DNA of 64,000 nucleotides from Lentisphaera profundi (GTDB lineage Bacteria > Verrucomicrobiota > Lentisphaeria > Lentisphaerales > Lentisphaeraceae): NCBI RefSeq assembly GCF_028728065.1, contig NZ_CP117811.1, forward strand, positions 2,604,001 through 2,668,000. The letters are read 5' to 3'. The notes beneath the pieces were generated by a model. The model was not told the origin of the DNA. It was given only the letters and a program-made list of their open reading frames with translations, and did no database searches. The position numbers and the translations under genes are program-made. The number at the start of each line of letters is the position of its first letter. The first letter of the stretch is position 1. Below are positions 1 through 8,900 of the stretch, piece after piece.

Positions 1-1232
1 ACATACATCTCCAAAGCATTCAGTGCTCTCTTTTCATTCTCTTGAGCGAGCTGAGCATTACGCTCAGCTAAAATTGCATTACTAATCGCTTCTTGTTCAT
101 TTTTTCTAATTTCAAAAACAAAAAAACTTGTCGATACACAGAAACACCCTAGCAATAATGACACTAATTTATGTCTTTTTATCAATAGGCTGATGGCTCT
201 GAGGAAACTTGCGTCTTCTGCATCAGTTGCAAAACCTTCTCGCCAATGAATAATCTCATCCTTAAGTTCATCCACGCTCACGTAGCGATCCTGTGGTTCT
301 TTGGACAAGGCTTTCATACAGACGGCGACTAAACTCTCTGGTATTTGAAAATAGTCATGCGAATATTTTTTTGGAGAAATAATATTGCCTTCTAAAGTAT
401 CTTGAATGGATTGTTTACTTGATTTCGTTTGTACCGGCTTCTCTAAACAAAGCATATTATAGAGAATTGCACCAAGTTGATAAATATCTGTCTGCTTTGA
501 TTTCAGTCCTATTTTCGACTCAATTTGTTCAGGGGCTAAGAAACCTAAAGTCCCTTTGATCACACCATCTAAGGTATGATCATTAATGATATTGGGGTCC
601 AAGTTATTTTGAGTATGAGAAGTTACTTCACCCTCTTCTAATAACTTGGCTATTCCCCAGTCGCATAACAAAACCTCACCATAAGTTCCCAGACGAATAT
701 TATCTGGTTTTAAATCCAAGTGAATAACATTTCTTGAATGAGCAAAGGCAATCGCATCGCATACTTTAAGAAATATATCAATCACATGCTGGAGAGTATA
801 ATCAGCAGCTTTTTCTTTCGCTTGCTTTATGTAATCACTTAGATTTTGTCCTTCAATCAGCTTCATGGTGAAATAAGGGCAGTGATTTTTGTCTAAGCCC
901 GCTTCGTACAAAGGGACAATATTAGGATGCTCTAATGATGCGGTAAGAAATGCTTCACTTAAAAAACTATCATATTTTCCTTTATCACTTTCTTCCTTGA
1001 GCTTTGCCATCGCAATCGGCCGATAAGTTTGCTCATCATAAACCACGCTAATTGATTTAGTTCCCCCCTCGTCCACTTTCTCTAAGTCTTCATAACGCTT
1101 TTCATTCAGTAAAAACTTGTCATAGAGGGGACTTTCGGATTCAGATCCATCAAAAGCCTTTTCAAAATAATGGCCCAAATCATGGACCTTATTTACAAAA
1201 TCTTCAGTTTCATCCGGGGGCTCAGTCATCAT
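1..1232 (-). CDS. Ser/Thr protein kinase (Hanks type), C-terminus cut by window edge
   Basis: Partial gene: about 410 codons are visible from ATG-ATG at 1232 and the frame stays open to base 1. The kinase domain spans about residues 50-320. Key residues are all present: the ATP lysine K77 in IAMAKLK, a glutamate in SEAFL for the alpha-C helix, the catalytic loop HLDLKPDN (H171-L-D173), the metal-binding DWG at D191, and GFLAPEQ. It should therefore be an active kinase. After it come a basic stretch and one hydrophobic segment (KLVSLLLGCFCVSTSFFVF), then a charged, probably coiled-coil region rich in Glu, Ala and Asn that runs off the edge. This is the usual PVC layout of a cytoplasmic kinase anchored in the inner membrane with a periplasmic sensor part. 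Its substrate is not visible. A GAGAG-like ribosome site precedes the start. Confidence 0.85.
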   Translation of the reverse strand, partial: MMTEPPDETEDFVNKVHDLGHYFEKAFDGSESESPLYDKFLLNEKRYEDLEKVDEGGTKSISVVYDEQTYRPIAMAKLKEESDKGKYDSFLSEAFLTASLEHPNIVPLYEAGLDKNHCPYFTMKLIEGQNLSDYIKQAKEKAADYTLQHVIDIFLKVCDAIAFAHSRNVIHLDLKPDNIRLGTYGEVLLCDWGIAKLLEEGEVTSHTQNNLDPNIINDHTLDGVIKGTLGFLAPEQIESKIGLKSKQTDIYQLGAILYNMLCLEKPVQTKSSKQSIQDTLEGNIISPKKYSHDYFQIPESLVAVCMKALSKEPQDRYVSVDELKDEIIHWREGFATDAEDASFLRAISLLIKRHKLVSLLLGCFCVSTSFFVFEIRKNEQEAISNAILAERNAQLAQENEKRALNALEMY

Positions 1233-1350
1233 CTCTCAATATTAATTCTACTTATTATAAATACGTTTTAAGCTCAATATAAGTGACAAATACTCAAAAA
1301 ACTAAGATTCCAGAAAAGGCTGACCCCTAAGATCCTTCTATGACGATAGT

Positions 1351-4119
1351 TTATTTTTCAGTTTGTGGAATGGTAATCACTTGGAAAGAATTTTCTTCTA
1401 TGAAGCAGCGCTTAAGTAAAGCTTGAATCTGCTCGGCAGTCACTGCGGCATAATCTGCTTGCAAGGTTTTGAAACGGGTCACACTATCTTTTTCAATATC
1501 TAAAGATCCCAATTTACCTGCCCAAAAACTTGGCTTCACTAATTCTTCTTCTAGAATATTTTTAATTTGCTTACGCACTTTATCCAATTCATCAGGATCA
1601 ACGCCCTCATCTCTTAATTGAGTCAATACTGCACGTGCCTCTGTTGCTGCTTGTTCAGCTTTATCCACTTGAGCGGTGAAGTAGATGTAAAATTTACTGC
1701 TCTGACGTAAAGGGCGTGAAGGTGCATAAGTACTGAAAATTGAGTAGGTTAGATTGCGCTTTTCGCGAATCTCTTTAAATAATCGTGTCGATGCTATTTT
1801 ACCGGCAAGAAAGAGGGCTAAACCATCTTTATCATTGACATCAACTATATTCCAGCCACTCAAAATCAAACATTTTTGATCCTTCGTTTCTACAGCAGTC
1901 TTCACTGAAACATCTCCGATCGGCTGAGCTATATCAAAAGATATTTCTTTGAGTTCACGACGTTTATCGATTGATCCTTGAAACTTGGCTATCAGATTTT
2001 TGCTTTCAGCTAAATCTATATCTCCGACAATACTCATTTCTATCGGATTATGATAAAGGACTTTTTGAATCCAAGCTTCCACAACAGAGCGTTGTACTGA
2101 ATTTAGGAAGTCTTCTTTGAAAAATGGATCCAAACGTTTTTCATGGCTCCAAACGCTATCATAAAGCCCTTTACTCAGCATCGCATTCGAATTACGTGGT
2201 AATTGTTTGAAAGAGACTAATGCTTGCTCTCTAGCTTGCTCAAAAAGCTTATCATCAATCTTATAATCCGTGAGATACATATGCAGCATTTCTAAAGCAT
2301 AAGGAAGATCTTTCTTAGTTGAACTCAAAGAGAAATGTACTCGAGTACTCTCTACTTTTGCCATCAAATTAAATTTCTTTCCAATGCGCCAATCTCGAAT
2401 ATCGCTAAAGCTCATTAAACTAGAACTTGCTTGATTGAGTACAGTAGCAGCCATACGTGTAAGTCCGAGTTGATTTTCTTTTTCTTCTATGACGCCACCT
2501 GCGATATTCAGTTCCACGTAAACTTGATCCTTTTCGTAGGGCATATGACGGTGACGACAGACAACTCCGTTTTCAAAATGAAATTCACTAATGCCTAAAT
2601 CTTTTTCTACCGTTTCTTTGATGATTTCTTTGGCTACGGGTGCTGTTTCTAGTAATTGATCTTTAATCGCAGCAAATTCTCCTGCTTCTATTTTTATCTC
2701 AGCTAGATCATCAAGTAATTTTCTTACTTTCTCTTTCGTCGGTACATCCACCGTACTAGGCATCTGCACCATTGCTAGACGATGACCTTGACCATGATTT
2801 TTATCGAAAATCTGATGTAATTGCACTAGGTTAAGTTTATCCAAATACTTCTCCAAAAAGATTTTCTCCTGCATGGGAGACATGGATAAAACACCTTGAG
2901 TCACATCATTATTAATGGCTTTAATAATTTGACCATTACTTAGATTTCCATAAGCCTGAATAGCTTTATCGAGGGAGGATACCTGAGCTTTTTTAGCTTT
3001 AATTAACTCCGTTTTATCAAAGCCATGTTGCTCCAAGCGTTTGAGCTCCGTCATAACTTGTTTCACGGCTTCTTCCCAGCGATCGTTTTTAGCTTCTATA
3101 CCAACGTGACTCATAGTCGCCGCATTCCACAAATCTCCACGACCAATGCTCGCAGAAAGAAAGGCAGCTTCACCTGTTTGTTTGAGTTTGGCTAATCGTT
3201 GATTCATCATCCATGAAATAACCGAATCCTGTAAACTACGGAAATAATCCATTTCCGTTTCAAGTACTTCTACTTCAGGCTCAATTCCATAAAGGGTTAA
3301 TTCAGATGTCGTCAATTCTGGATCAGTTAAGATAACGATGCGGTCTTCGGTATAAGCTTTCACTTCTGGCTTAGCATGTTTCTCAACCTGGCCTTTCCAG
3401 CCTGAAAAATGTTTTTCAACGAGTTTTTCGACCATCTTCATGTCGGCATTTCCCACAATGATCAATGTGGTATTATCTGGCTTATACCATTTTTTATAAA
3501 AATCGACAAAGCGTTGACGAGGAGCTGTTTTGATAATCTCCATATCACCAATAGGTAAACGCTTAGCTATACGAGAATTAGGAAGGATTTGTGGTAACGA
3601 CTCCTTCAACATTCTATAACCTAGGCTATCGCGTGCTACCTCTTCTTCTTGAATCACTCCACGTTCACGATCGATCTCAGACTCAACTAATAAAAGTCGA
3701 TAAGCGAAATCCGACATACAGAGCAAGCCTTTATCCATAGTTGATTCATCCGCAGCAGGAAGGTCCAAAGAATACGTCGTTTGATCAAAAGAAGTGAAGG
3801 CATTTTGATGCATACCAAAAGTTAAACCAATTGACTCGAAGTACTTGATCAATTCTCCTGGAGCAAAATTTTCTGAACCATTAAAAGCCATGTGTTCTAA
3901 AAAGTGAGCTAAACCCAACTGATTCTCTTCTTCATCCAAAGAACCCGACCCAACGTGAAGATAAATCGATACTTTGCCTGGAGGTTTTTCATTACTCCGC
4001 AAAATATACTTCATGCCATTTTTAAGTTCGCCTAATTGTAGGCTTTTATCTTGAGGGAGTTTTTCGGCTGCCCCGGCGATGAAACTTATAAAAATTGATA
4101 CCAACAAAATAATACGCAT
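1351..4119 (-). CDS. M16 family zinc metallopeptidase (pitrilysin/insulinase type), exported
   Basis: 922 residues. A signal peptide (about residues 1-18, ending GAA) is followed by an M16 domain with the inverted zinc motif HFLEH (H72, E75, H76) and the downstream acidic stretch RERGVIQEEE that carries the third zinc ligand. A second peptidase-like half starts near residue 520 (FENGVVCRHRHMPYEKDQV) and lacks the HxxEH motif. That is the normal two-halves-in-one-chain plan, with an active N-terminal and an inactive C-terminal half. It is predicted to cleave peptides in the periplasm. The ATG overlaps the stop of the upstream ApbE-fusion gene by one base (TAATG), with AAAGGAGAT inside that gene's end, so the two genes are co-transcribed and probably translationally coupled. 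Family assignment is firm; the natural substrate is unknown. Confidence 0.93.
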   Translation of the reverse strand: MRIILLVSIFISFIAGAAEKLPQDKSLQLGELKNGMKYILRSNEKPPGKVSIYLHVGSGSLDEEENQLGLAHFLEHMAFNGSENFAPGELIKYFESIGLTFGMHQNAFTSFDQTTYSLDLPAADESTMDKGLLCMSDFAYRLLLVESEIDRERGVIQEEEVARDSLGYRMLKESLPQILPNSRIAKRLPIGDMEIIKTAPRQRFVDFYKKWYKPDNTTLIIVGNADMKMVEKLVEKHFSGWKGQVEKHAKPEVKAYTEDRIVILTDPELTTSELTLYGIEPEVEVLETEMDYFRSLQDSVISWMMNQRLAKLKQTGEAAFLSASIGRGDLWNAATMSHVGIEAKNDRWEEAVKQVMTELKRLEQHGFDKTELIKAKKAQVSSLDKAIQAYGNLSNGQIIKAINNDVTQGVLSMSPMQEKIFLEKYLDKLNLVQLHQIFDKNHGQGHRLAMVQMPSTVDVPTKEKVRKLLDDLAEIKIEAGEFAAIKDQLLETAPVAKEIIKETVEKDLGISEFHFENGVVCRHRHMPYEKDQVYVELNIAGGVIEEKENQLGLTRMAATVLNQASSSLMSFSDIRDWRIGKKFNLMAKVESTRVHFSLSSTKKDLPYALEMLHMYLTDYKIDDKLFEQAREQALVSFKQLPRNSNAMLSKGLYDSVWSHEKRLDPFFKEDFLNSVQRSVVEAWIQKVLYHNPIEMSIVGDIDLAESKNLIAKFQGSIDKRRELKEISFDIAQPIGDVSVKTAVETKDQKCLILSGWNIVDVNDKDGLALFLAGKIASTRLFKEIREKRNLTYSIFSTYAPSRPLRQSSKFYIYFTAQVDKAEQAATEARAVLTQLRDEGVDPDELDKVRKQIKNILEEELVKPSFWAGKLGSLDIEKDSVTRFKTLQADYAAVTAEQIQALLKRCFIEENSFQVITIPQTEK

Positions 4120-5885
4120 TATTTATCTCCTTTTAAACTTAAAGTGTTTCCCTCAAATTGAGGTCCACGTAAAATTGATTTTTTCAGCTGCCCTTGATCA
4201 TCAAAATCTAACATCATTACTGAAATGTTTTTAAATGTACCATCTAACTTATCCAATAATGGCACGCCACCAAGAAATAATGCTGTAGAAAGTGCATCTG
4301 CATAGACTGCTTCGGGACATAATACACTCACAGAGTCCACTCCCATCTGCGGTCGGCCCGTTTTAGGATTAATAATATGCGGGTAACGCACTCCCTTATA
4401 AGTTACATAGCGTTCGTAGTTTCCACTCGTGGCAATCGCATTATTCAACATCTCAACACGAGTAATCTGCGCTGCTTTATTGCGAGGATCGCGTATTCCC
4501 ATGGGGTAAGCATCCCTATCTGGAGGTGATTCACCTAAAACTCGTATATTTCCTCCGAGGTCAACTAAGCCGCGCTTATATCCACGTTCAATTAAGAGCT
4601 CCGCAACTTTATCAACGGCATAACCTTTAGTAATACCACCAAAATCCAAAACCATGCCTTTCACTTTGAAAAATACTGTTTTATTCACAGGATCTAACAC
4701 GAGTTTATCAAAGCCAGTTTTTTTGAGGACTTCATCAATTTCTTCTTCACTCGGAGCATTGCCTTGCTTTGAATAAAAACCCCATAAGCGCATCAGAGGC
4801 CCAACTGTCACATCAAAGTTGCCTTCAGTTAAATCGTACATCGTCTTTGCTAAGATCACATTCTCCCACAGCAGATCAGAACATTTCACGGGCTCGAGAT
4901 GAGCACTCTTATTAATTTGACTGATCTCACTATCTTCTTGATAAAGGCTGAGGGAATCATTGATTTTGGCATAAATCTCTAACATTTCATTACGTACATT
5001 ACTCGCTTTGCCCTCATCTCCCCAAACAATGAGTTTTGCTTCAGTTCCCATCACCGGCATTCCAGTAAAAACGTGCCTTTTCTCAAAATGAGCCGTGTAA
5101 GCCAGCACTAACATCGCGGGAACCATCTGAGCAAAAGCCAATTGACGTTCTCTTCCTGCTAACAAAAGTTTCTCTATCCAGACTGCGCCCATGAATGCCA
5201 CTAAAGTCCCCACAAGGTAAACCAGTATGATGATGACAAAACTCGGTGCCTGATAATTAAAAAAGTCTCTACTCGTACTCAATTGCTGCATGAAGAGCAC
5301 TGGAGCTGAAATAATTAAGGAGACTAACCACGCACGTCGAGCATTTACTCGAAAAATACACATTAAAACTAAAATAGCCGCCGCATAAGTCATTCCATTT
5401 ACACCCAAAAGTGGCAAGGCAATTAAACTCGAAATCATCGCTTTTCGGCTCAAACTTAAACCACTGTGTTTTTCTATTTCTTTGGAGGCTTTTTGCGCAC
5501 CCCGCAAATTTTGGGGAATTTTCTTGAAATCTAAGTGTTGGCGAAAGCCCATAAACAATAATGCGGAACTCGCTAACCAGGCCCAGCCTTGCTCACGTGC
5601 ACCTTGCAATGGAAACCAATCAGTTCCCATCAGAGTGAATGTGACTGCAGGCAAAGAAAACAAGCCAAAGTTAATCCATTGCTGTTTTGTAAACTCTGCA
5701 CGTTTGGATAAAATGAATAAATACATAAAAAGGGCTTGGAAGCCTGCCGCTCCAGCCAACCATGATAATTGTGTACTCGCCTGCTTCTCCAATAAGGCAC
5801 CTACACTAGCTCCATCGTATGGCATAGTATACATAAACGTTCGCGCCACGAGGTCGAGTCCGAATTCGATAAATTGACTTTTCAC
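4119..5885 (-). CDS. UppP-like membrane domain fused to ApbE FAD:protein FMN transferase
   Basis: 588 residues with a GTG start. Residues about 270-575 are an ApbE flavin transferase: PVMGTEAK, MVLDFGGITKGYAVD, DLGGNIRVLG, ATSGNYERY, HIINPKTGRP and DALSTALFLGG are all intact, so it should attach FMN covalently to a Thr/Ser of a target protein outside the cytoplasm. Residues about 1-265 hold some seven hydrophobic segments. Their order and spacing resemble the undecaprenyl-pyrophosphate phosphatase fold: the LPAV..LMG segment, the RRAWLVSLIISAPVLF segment and a last VGTLVAFMGAVW segment. The two catalytic UppP motifs (EGxTEFLPISSTGH and PGxSRSG) are missing; the second is replaced by LPLLGVNGMT. 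The ApbE call is firm. The UppP relation is my own alignment by eye. It may serve as a membrane anchor. First gene of a unit with the M16 peptidase. Confidence 0.85.
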   Translation of the reverse strand: MKSQFIEFGLDLVARTFMYTMPYDGASVGALLEKQASTQLSWLAGAAGFQALFMYLFILSKRAEFTKQQWINFGLFSLPAVTFTLMGTDWFPLQGAREQGWAWLASSALLFMGFRQHLDFKKIPQNLRGAQKASKEIEKHSGLSLSRKAMISSLIALPLLGVNGMTYAAAILVLMCIFRVNARRAWLVSLIISAPVLFMQQLSTSRDFFNYQAPSFVIIILVYLVGTLVAFMGAVWIEKLLLAGRERQLAFAQMVPAMLVLAYTAHFEKRHVFTGMPVMGTEAKLIVWGDEGKASNVRNEMLEIYAKINDSLSLYQEDSEISQINKSAHLEPVKCSDLLWENVILAKTMYDLTEGNFDVTVGPLMRLWGFYSKQGNAPSEEEIDEVLKKTGFDKLVLDPVNKTVFFKVKGMVLDFGGITKGYAVDKVAELLIERGYKRGLVDLGGNIRVLGESPPDRDAYPMGIRDPRNKAAQITRVEMLNNAIATSGNYERYVTYKGVRYPHIINPKTGRPQMGVDSVSVLCPEAVYADALSTALFLGGVPLLDKLDGTFKNISVMMLDFDDQGQLKKSILRGPQFEGNTLSLKGDK

Positions 5886-5936
5886 AAAACCCTATTCACT
5901 TGTTAAAATTAATAAGCTCAAACTAAGCCCTTTTCT

Positions 5937-7163
5937 ATGAAAGACAATAAAACATTAAAAACTCTCACCTTTGCGAATCAACTCCTCAAGAACTGGACGC
6001 AAAGCCATAACTTTGATCTCGAACTCAATCGTCTCCGCCGCCAAGGCGAAAACGAACAGGAGCTCAAGCGCGCTAGCCAACTCTGCCTCTGTGTTTTTCG
6101 CAAAAAGCAGACCCTCGAGAAGATCATTGCAAAATTGAGTCCCAAACGACCACGAGGTCGCGTCATGCACTTACTGCTCCCCTCTATGGCCGCCATGCTC
6201 TACATGGATAAAATTACGCCTCAGGGTTTTGCGGATTCCGCAGTTGAAACCGCAAAAAAAATCCTCTCCAAACACGAGGCCAATTTCCTCAACTCATTTT
6301 TTCATAAGCTTGTGGATCAACGAGAAGAATTTTTGCGCGAAACGCAAACAGATTTAAATCTCGGCACCGAACTAGAAAATCATTGGAGAAAAAAGTTTAA
6401 GTCCGAACAAGTGACTGACTTCGCCGAAATTTTAGGACTCGAAGCCGAACTTAATTGTCGACTCATTAATTATGATCCTCCTGAATACCTGAGTCCTGTA
6501 AATGATTTAGCTTGGGATAGCCCCTTCACTTTCTACAAGATCCACGATGCCTCAAAATTCATTTCTCAGACGCCACAAGAGAACTTCTATATCCAGGATC
6601 CCGCTACCAGCCTCTGTATTTCTTTGCTTAACCCTCAAAAAAATGAAATTATTGCGGATTTATGCTCGGCACCTGGCGGAAAAACTCTGATGATTGCACA
6701 ATTACTAGAGGATACAGGTCAAGTTTTTGCCTCAGATATCTCTGAAAAACGTCTAGAGAAACTACGTGAAAATTTAGCTCATCAAAAGAATGTCACGGTG
6801 CAATGCCTCGATGCGCGTGAAAGTGAGTGGACCAATAAGTTTGATGCCATATTACTCGATGTCCCCTGTTCCAATACGGGTGTTTTACGTAGGAAGCCTG
6901 ATGCACGTTGGTCTTTCTCAAGTAAAAAAATGAACGAGCTTATCAAGCTACAAAATGAGATTCTTGTTCAAGCAAGTAAAATGCTCAAGCCTGGAGGACG
7001 CATTTGTTATTCCACCTGCTCAATCGAAGATGAGGAAAACTCACTGCAAGTGAAACAATTCCTCGATCAACACCCTCAATTTGAGCTCAGTGAATCAAAG
7101 CAACTCTATCCCTGCGCACAGCACGACGGCGCTTTCGCCGCAGTTTTAAAACTCAAAGCTTAA
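5937..7163 (+). CDS. rsmB: 16S rRNA (cytosine-C5) methyltransferase, RsmB family
   Basis: 408 residues. The N-terminal part (to about residue 145) is NusB-like and helical, and the rest is a SAM-dependent methyltransferase. Visible motifs are the SAM loop DLCSAPGGKTLMIAQ, the acidic ribose-binding position in VFASDIS, motif IV with DVPCSNTGVLRRKPDARW (PC cysteine) and motif VI with STCSIEDEEN, whose TC cysteine is the catalytic nucleophile in this family. It methylates C5 of a 16S rRNA cytosine (C967 in E. coli). The gene is divergent from the ApbE fusion, with a 51-base gap, and convergent with the Bax-inhibitor gene. NOP2/Sun relatives such as RsmF lack the NusB part, which favours RsmB. 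Confidence 0.9.
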   Translation: MKDNKTLKTLTFANQLLKNWTQSHNFDLELNRLRRQGENEQELKRASQLCLCVFRKKQTLEKIIAKLSPKRPRGRVMHLLLPSMAAMLYMDKITPQGFADSAVETAKKILSKHEANFLNSFFHKLVDQREEFLRETQTDLNLGTELENHWRKKFKSEQVTDFAEILGLEAELNCRLINYDPPEYLSPVNDLAWDSPFTFYKIHDASKFISQTPQENFYIQDPATSLCISLLNPQKNEIIADLCSAPGGKTLMIAQLLEDTGQVFASDISEKRLEKLRENLAHQKNVTVQCLDARESEWTNKFDAILLDVPCSNTGVLRRKPDARWSFSSKKMNELIKLQNEILVQASKMLKPGGRICYSTCSIEDEENSLQVKQFLDQHPQFELSESKQLYPCAQHDGAFAAVLKLKA

Positions 7164-7240
7164 ATAATTCTTGGCTCAAGAAATTATTAGTCCTTCTTAA
7201 GTCCTTTTCTAAGGCTTACTGCTTGAGGGTTTAATCAAAA

Positions 7241-7270
7241 AAAGAGGTACACGATAAAGTGTACCTCTTT
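7241..7270. terminator. Bidirectional terminator between rsmB and BI-1 gene
   Basis: A perfect 12-bp stem (AAAGAGGTACAC pairing with GTGTACCTCTTT) with a 6-base loop, flanked by A- and T-runs, lies between two convergent genes. Confidence 0.85.
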
Positions 7271-7289
7271 GAATTGATGTGATTAATTT

Positions 7290-7982
7290 TTAATCACGAA
7301 GGCTCGAGACAATCTGTAAAATGTACCAGAACATCATTGCTAGAGAGGCAAACAATTCTAAGGCTGCTCCTACATAATCGTCTTCATTATATTCGTGAAT
7401 AATATTCGACGTAGTAAATAAAATACCTGCTCCAGATAAGCCCACCATTGCTACAGAGAACCATAAACCAAGATTAAAGCCCATCAGAATACCTGCGAAG
7501 ATAGCAATCATCGCTAGTACTCCACCCCACATCAGGAAGCCACGTAGAAATGAGAAGTTTTTACGGGTTACAAAGGCGATACCCGTCAAGGCTATAAATC
7601 CTGATAAGGTAATCATTGCCGCTTTGAAAATTAAACCATCACCTGGAGCCACTTGTAAGGCGTACATCATAAGAGGCAGAAATAAACAGGCATAGGCTCC
7701 CGAATATATAAAAAGGCCTGCATACTGCACTGGCTTGCTACGCGAACGAGCCATAGAAGTTGCTATCCATGATACTAGCATGAAACCGCCCAAAACTAGT
7801 AACCAACTACCCTGCATCGCACGGATCGCAATGTCACGAGCTTGTGCGTTGCCTAATAAGAATGACTCAATAGCCATGAATGCCATCACTGCGCCAAATA
7901 AATTTAAATATGTCTTTGTGATAAAGCGACTTTTTGCCTCTTCATTCATGAGTGTTTGTCGATTCAGTACATTTTGTCTCAT
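7290..7982 (-). CDS. Bax inhibitor-1 / YccA family membrane protein
   Basis: 230 residues with seven hydrophobic segments after a short hydrophilic N-terminus. The order of segments, the ITLSGFIALTGIAFVTRKNF stretch, the GAGILFTTSNIIHEYNEDD loop and the aspartate-containing C-terminus match the UPF0005/BI-1 family. These proteins are inner-membrane proteins that in bacteria behave as pH-sensitive calcium leak channels or interact with the FtsH protease; which role applies here cannot be told. The gene stands alone, ends at the shared terminator with rsmB, and has an AT-rich upstream region of about 170 bases that also precedes aroD's end. The ATG at 7982 is the only sensible start. Confidence 0.88.
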   Translation of the reverse strand: MRQNVLNRQTLMNEEAKSRFITKTYLNLFGAVMAFMAIESFLLGNAQARDIAIRAMQGSWLLVLGGFMLVSWIATSMARSRSKPVQYAGLFIYSGAYACLFLPLMMYALQVAPGDGLIFKAAMITLSGFIALTGIAFVTRKNFSFLRGFLMWGGVLAMIAIFAGILMGFNLGLWFSVAMVGLSGAGILFTTSNIIHEYNEDDYVGAALELFASLAMMFWYILQIVSSLRD

Positions 7983-8152
7983 AATCCCGTCCTTAGTATT
8001 TTTGATTTTCTTAAATTAAGCTTAACATATACATTTTTCATTAAAATAAATTCCTGTTTATATATTTTTCTATCATTTCTTAATTAGGAAATTTTTTCAT
8101 TACCTTACAGAAAACCCTAATAAATATAAACTATCAAAACAAATGTTTGATG

Positions 8153-8815
8153 CTATTTAAGTTTTTGAGCCAAGGCCATGCAAGAGGGCTGACCTGGCGC
8201 CGCAGGCTTATCTAAAAAACCGTAGGTGAATTTCGATCCTAATGGGGGTAAACTAAAGCGCGTTTCAAGCCCTTCTGGCCCCATTCCCATAAGTGCTAAG
8301 TTCGACTCTGGATGATCCTCGAGTACATTGCTCAAAGATTGACGATCATCAGCTTTGTTGCAGAATACAGCTAACTTCACAATATCAATCCCCCATTGCT
8401 CACCTTGCTGGATGAGCTCATTCATTTCCGCTTCACTAGGACATTTTTTATAATTGTGGAAAGAGCCAATCACAGTCATTTCTGATGGGAAATCACTGCG
8501 TTTTTGATGCTGGAATAATTCACTTTTTAGCTCAATATCTGCATAAGTAGCTATCTCGAAAAACTCTTTGAAAAATTCAAAGCGATGTGCATCATCAAGT
8601 TTCCATGTACCACCTTCTTTGCTTGTACGAATGGTGATTAATACGGGTCGATGTTGGCTGATTTCTTTGGCAGCGTCTTTTGCTTCACTCAATTCCATAT
8701 GCTCATCAAAGCGCAATTCTACGACATCACAGCCCTTTAATTTTTGAGGATTTTTATTGAGCTCATGTAGCGTATCAAGTGATGAAATTGTTCCGACAAT
8801 AAAAAAAGAATTCAT
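8153..8815 (-). CDS. aroD: Type I 3-dehydroquinate dehydratase
   Basis: 220 residues. It catalyses the third step of the shikimate pathway, dehydration of 3-dehydroquinate to 3-dehydroshikimate, through a Schiff base. Visible motifs are the substrate-binding VELRFDE and TIRTSKEGG, the catalytic histidine region VIGSFHNY, the Schiff-base lysine in DIVKLAVF, and the C-terminal LETRFSLPPLGSKFTYGF plus APGQPS. The length is a little below the usual 225-250 residues of the family, but no core element is missing. It is a monocistronic gene on the minus strand, upstream of the BI-1 gene with a 170-base gap and downstream of the pseudokinase gene. Confidence 0.93.
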   Translation of the reverse strand: MNSFFIVGTISSLDTLHELNKNPQKLKGCDVVELRFDEHMELSEAKDAAKEISQHRPVLITIRTSKEGGTWKLDDAHRFEFFKEFFEIATYADIELKSELFQHQKRSDFPSEMTVIGSFHNYKKCPSEAEMNELIQQGEQWGIDIVKLAVFCNKADDRQSLSNVLEDHPESNLALMGMGPEGLETRFSLPPLGSKFTYGFLDKPAAPGQPSCMALAQKLK

Positions 8816-8900
8816 GGATTTTTCCTAAATTAAATTATGCAAATATAAGCAAGTCATCGCCTGCGTCAAATCCGCATTGCAGGAATTAAGAAGCATAGCC

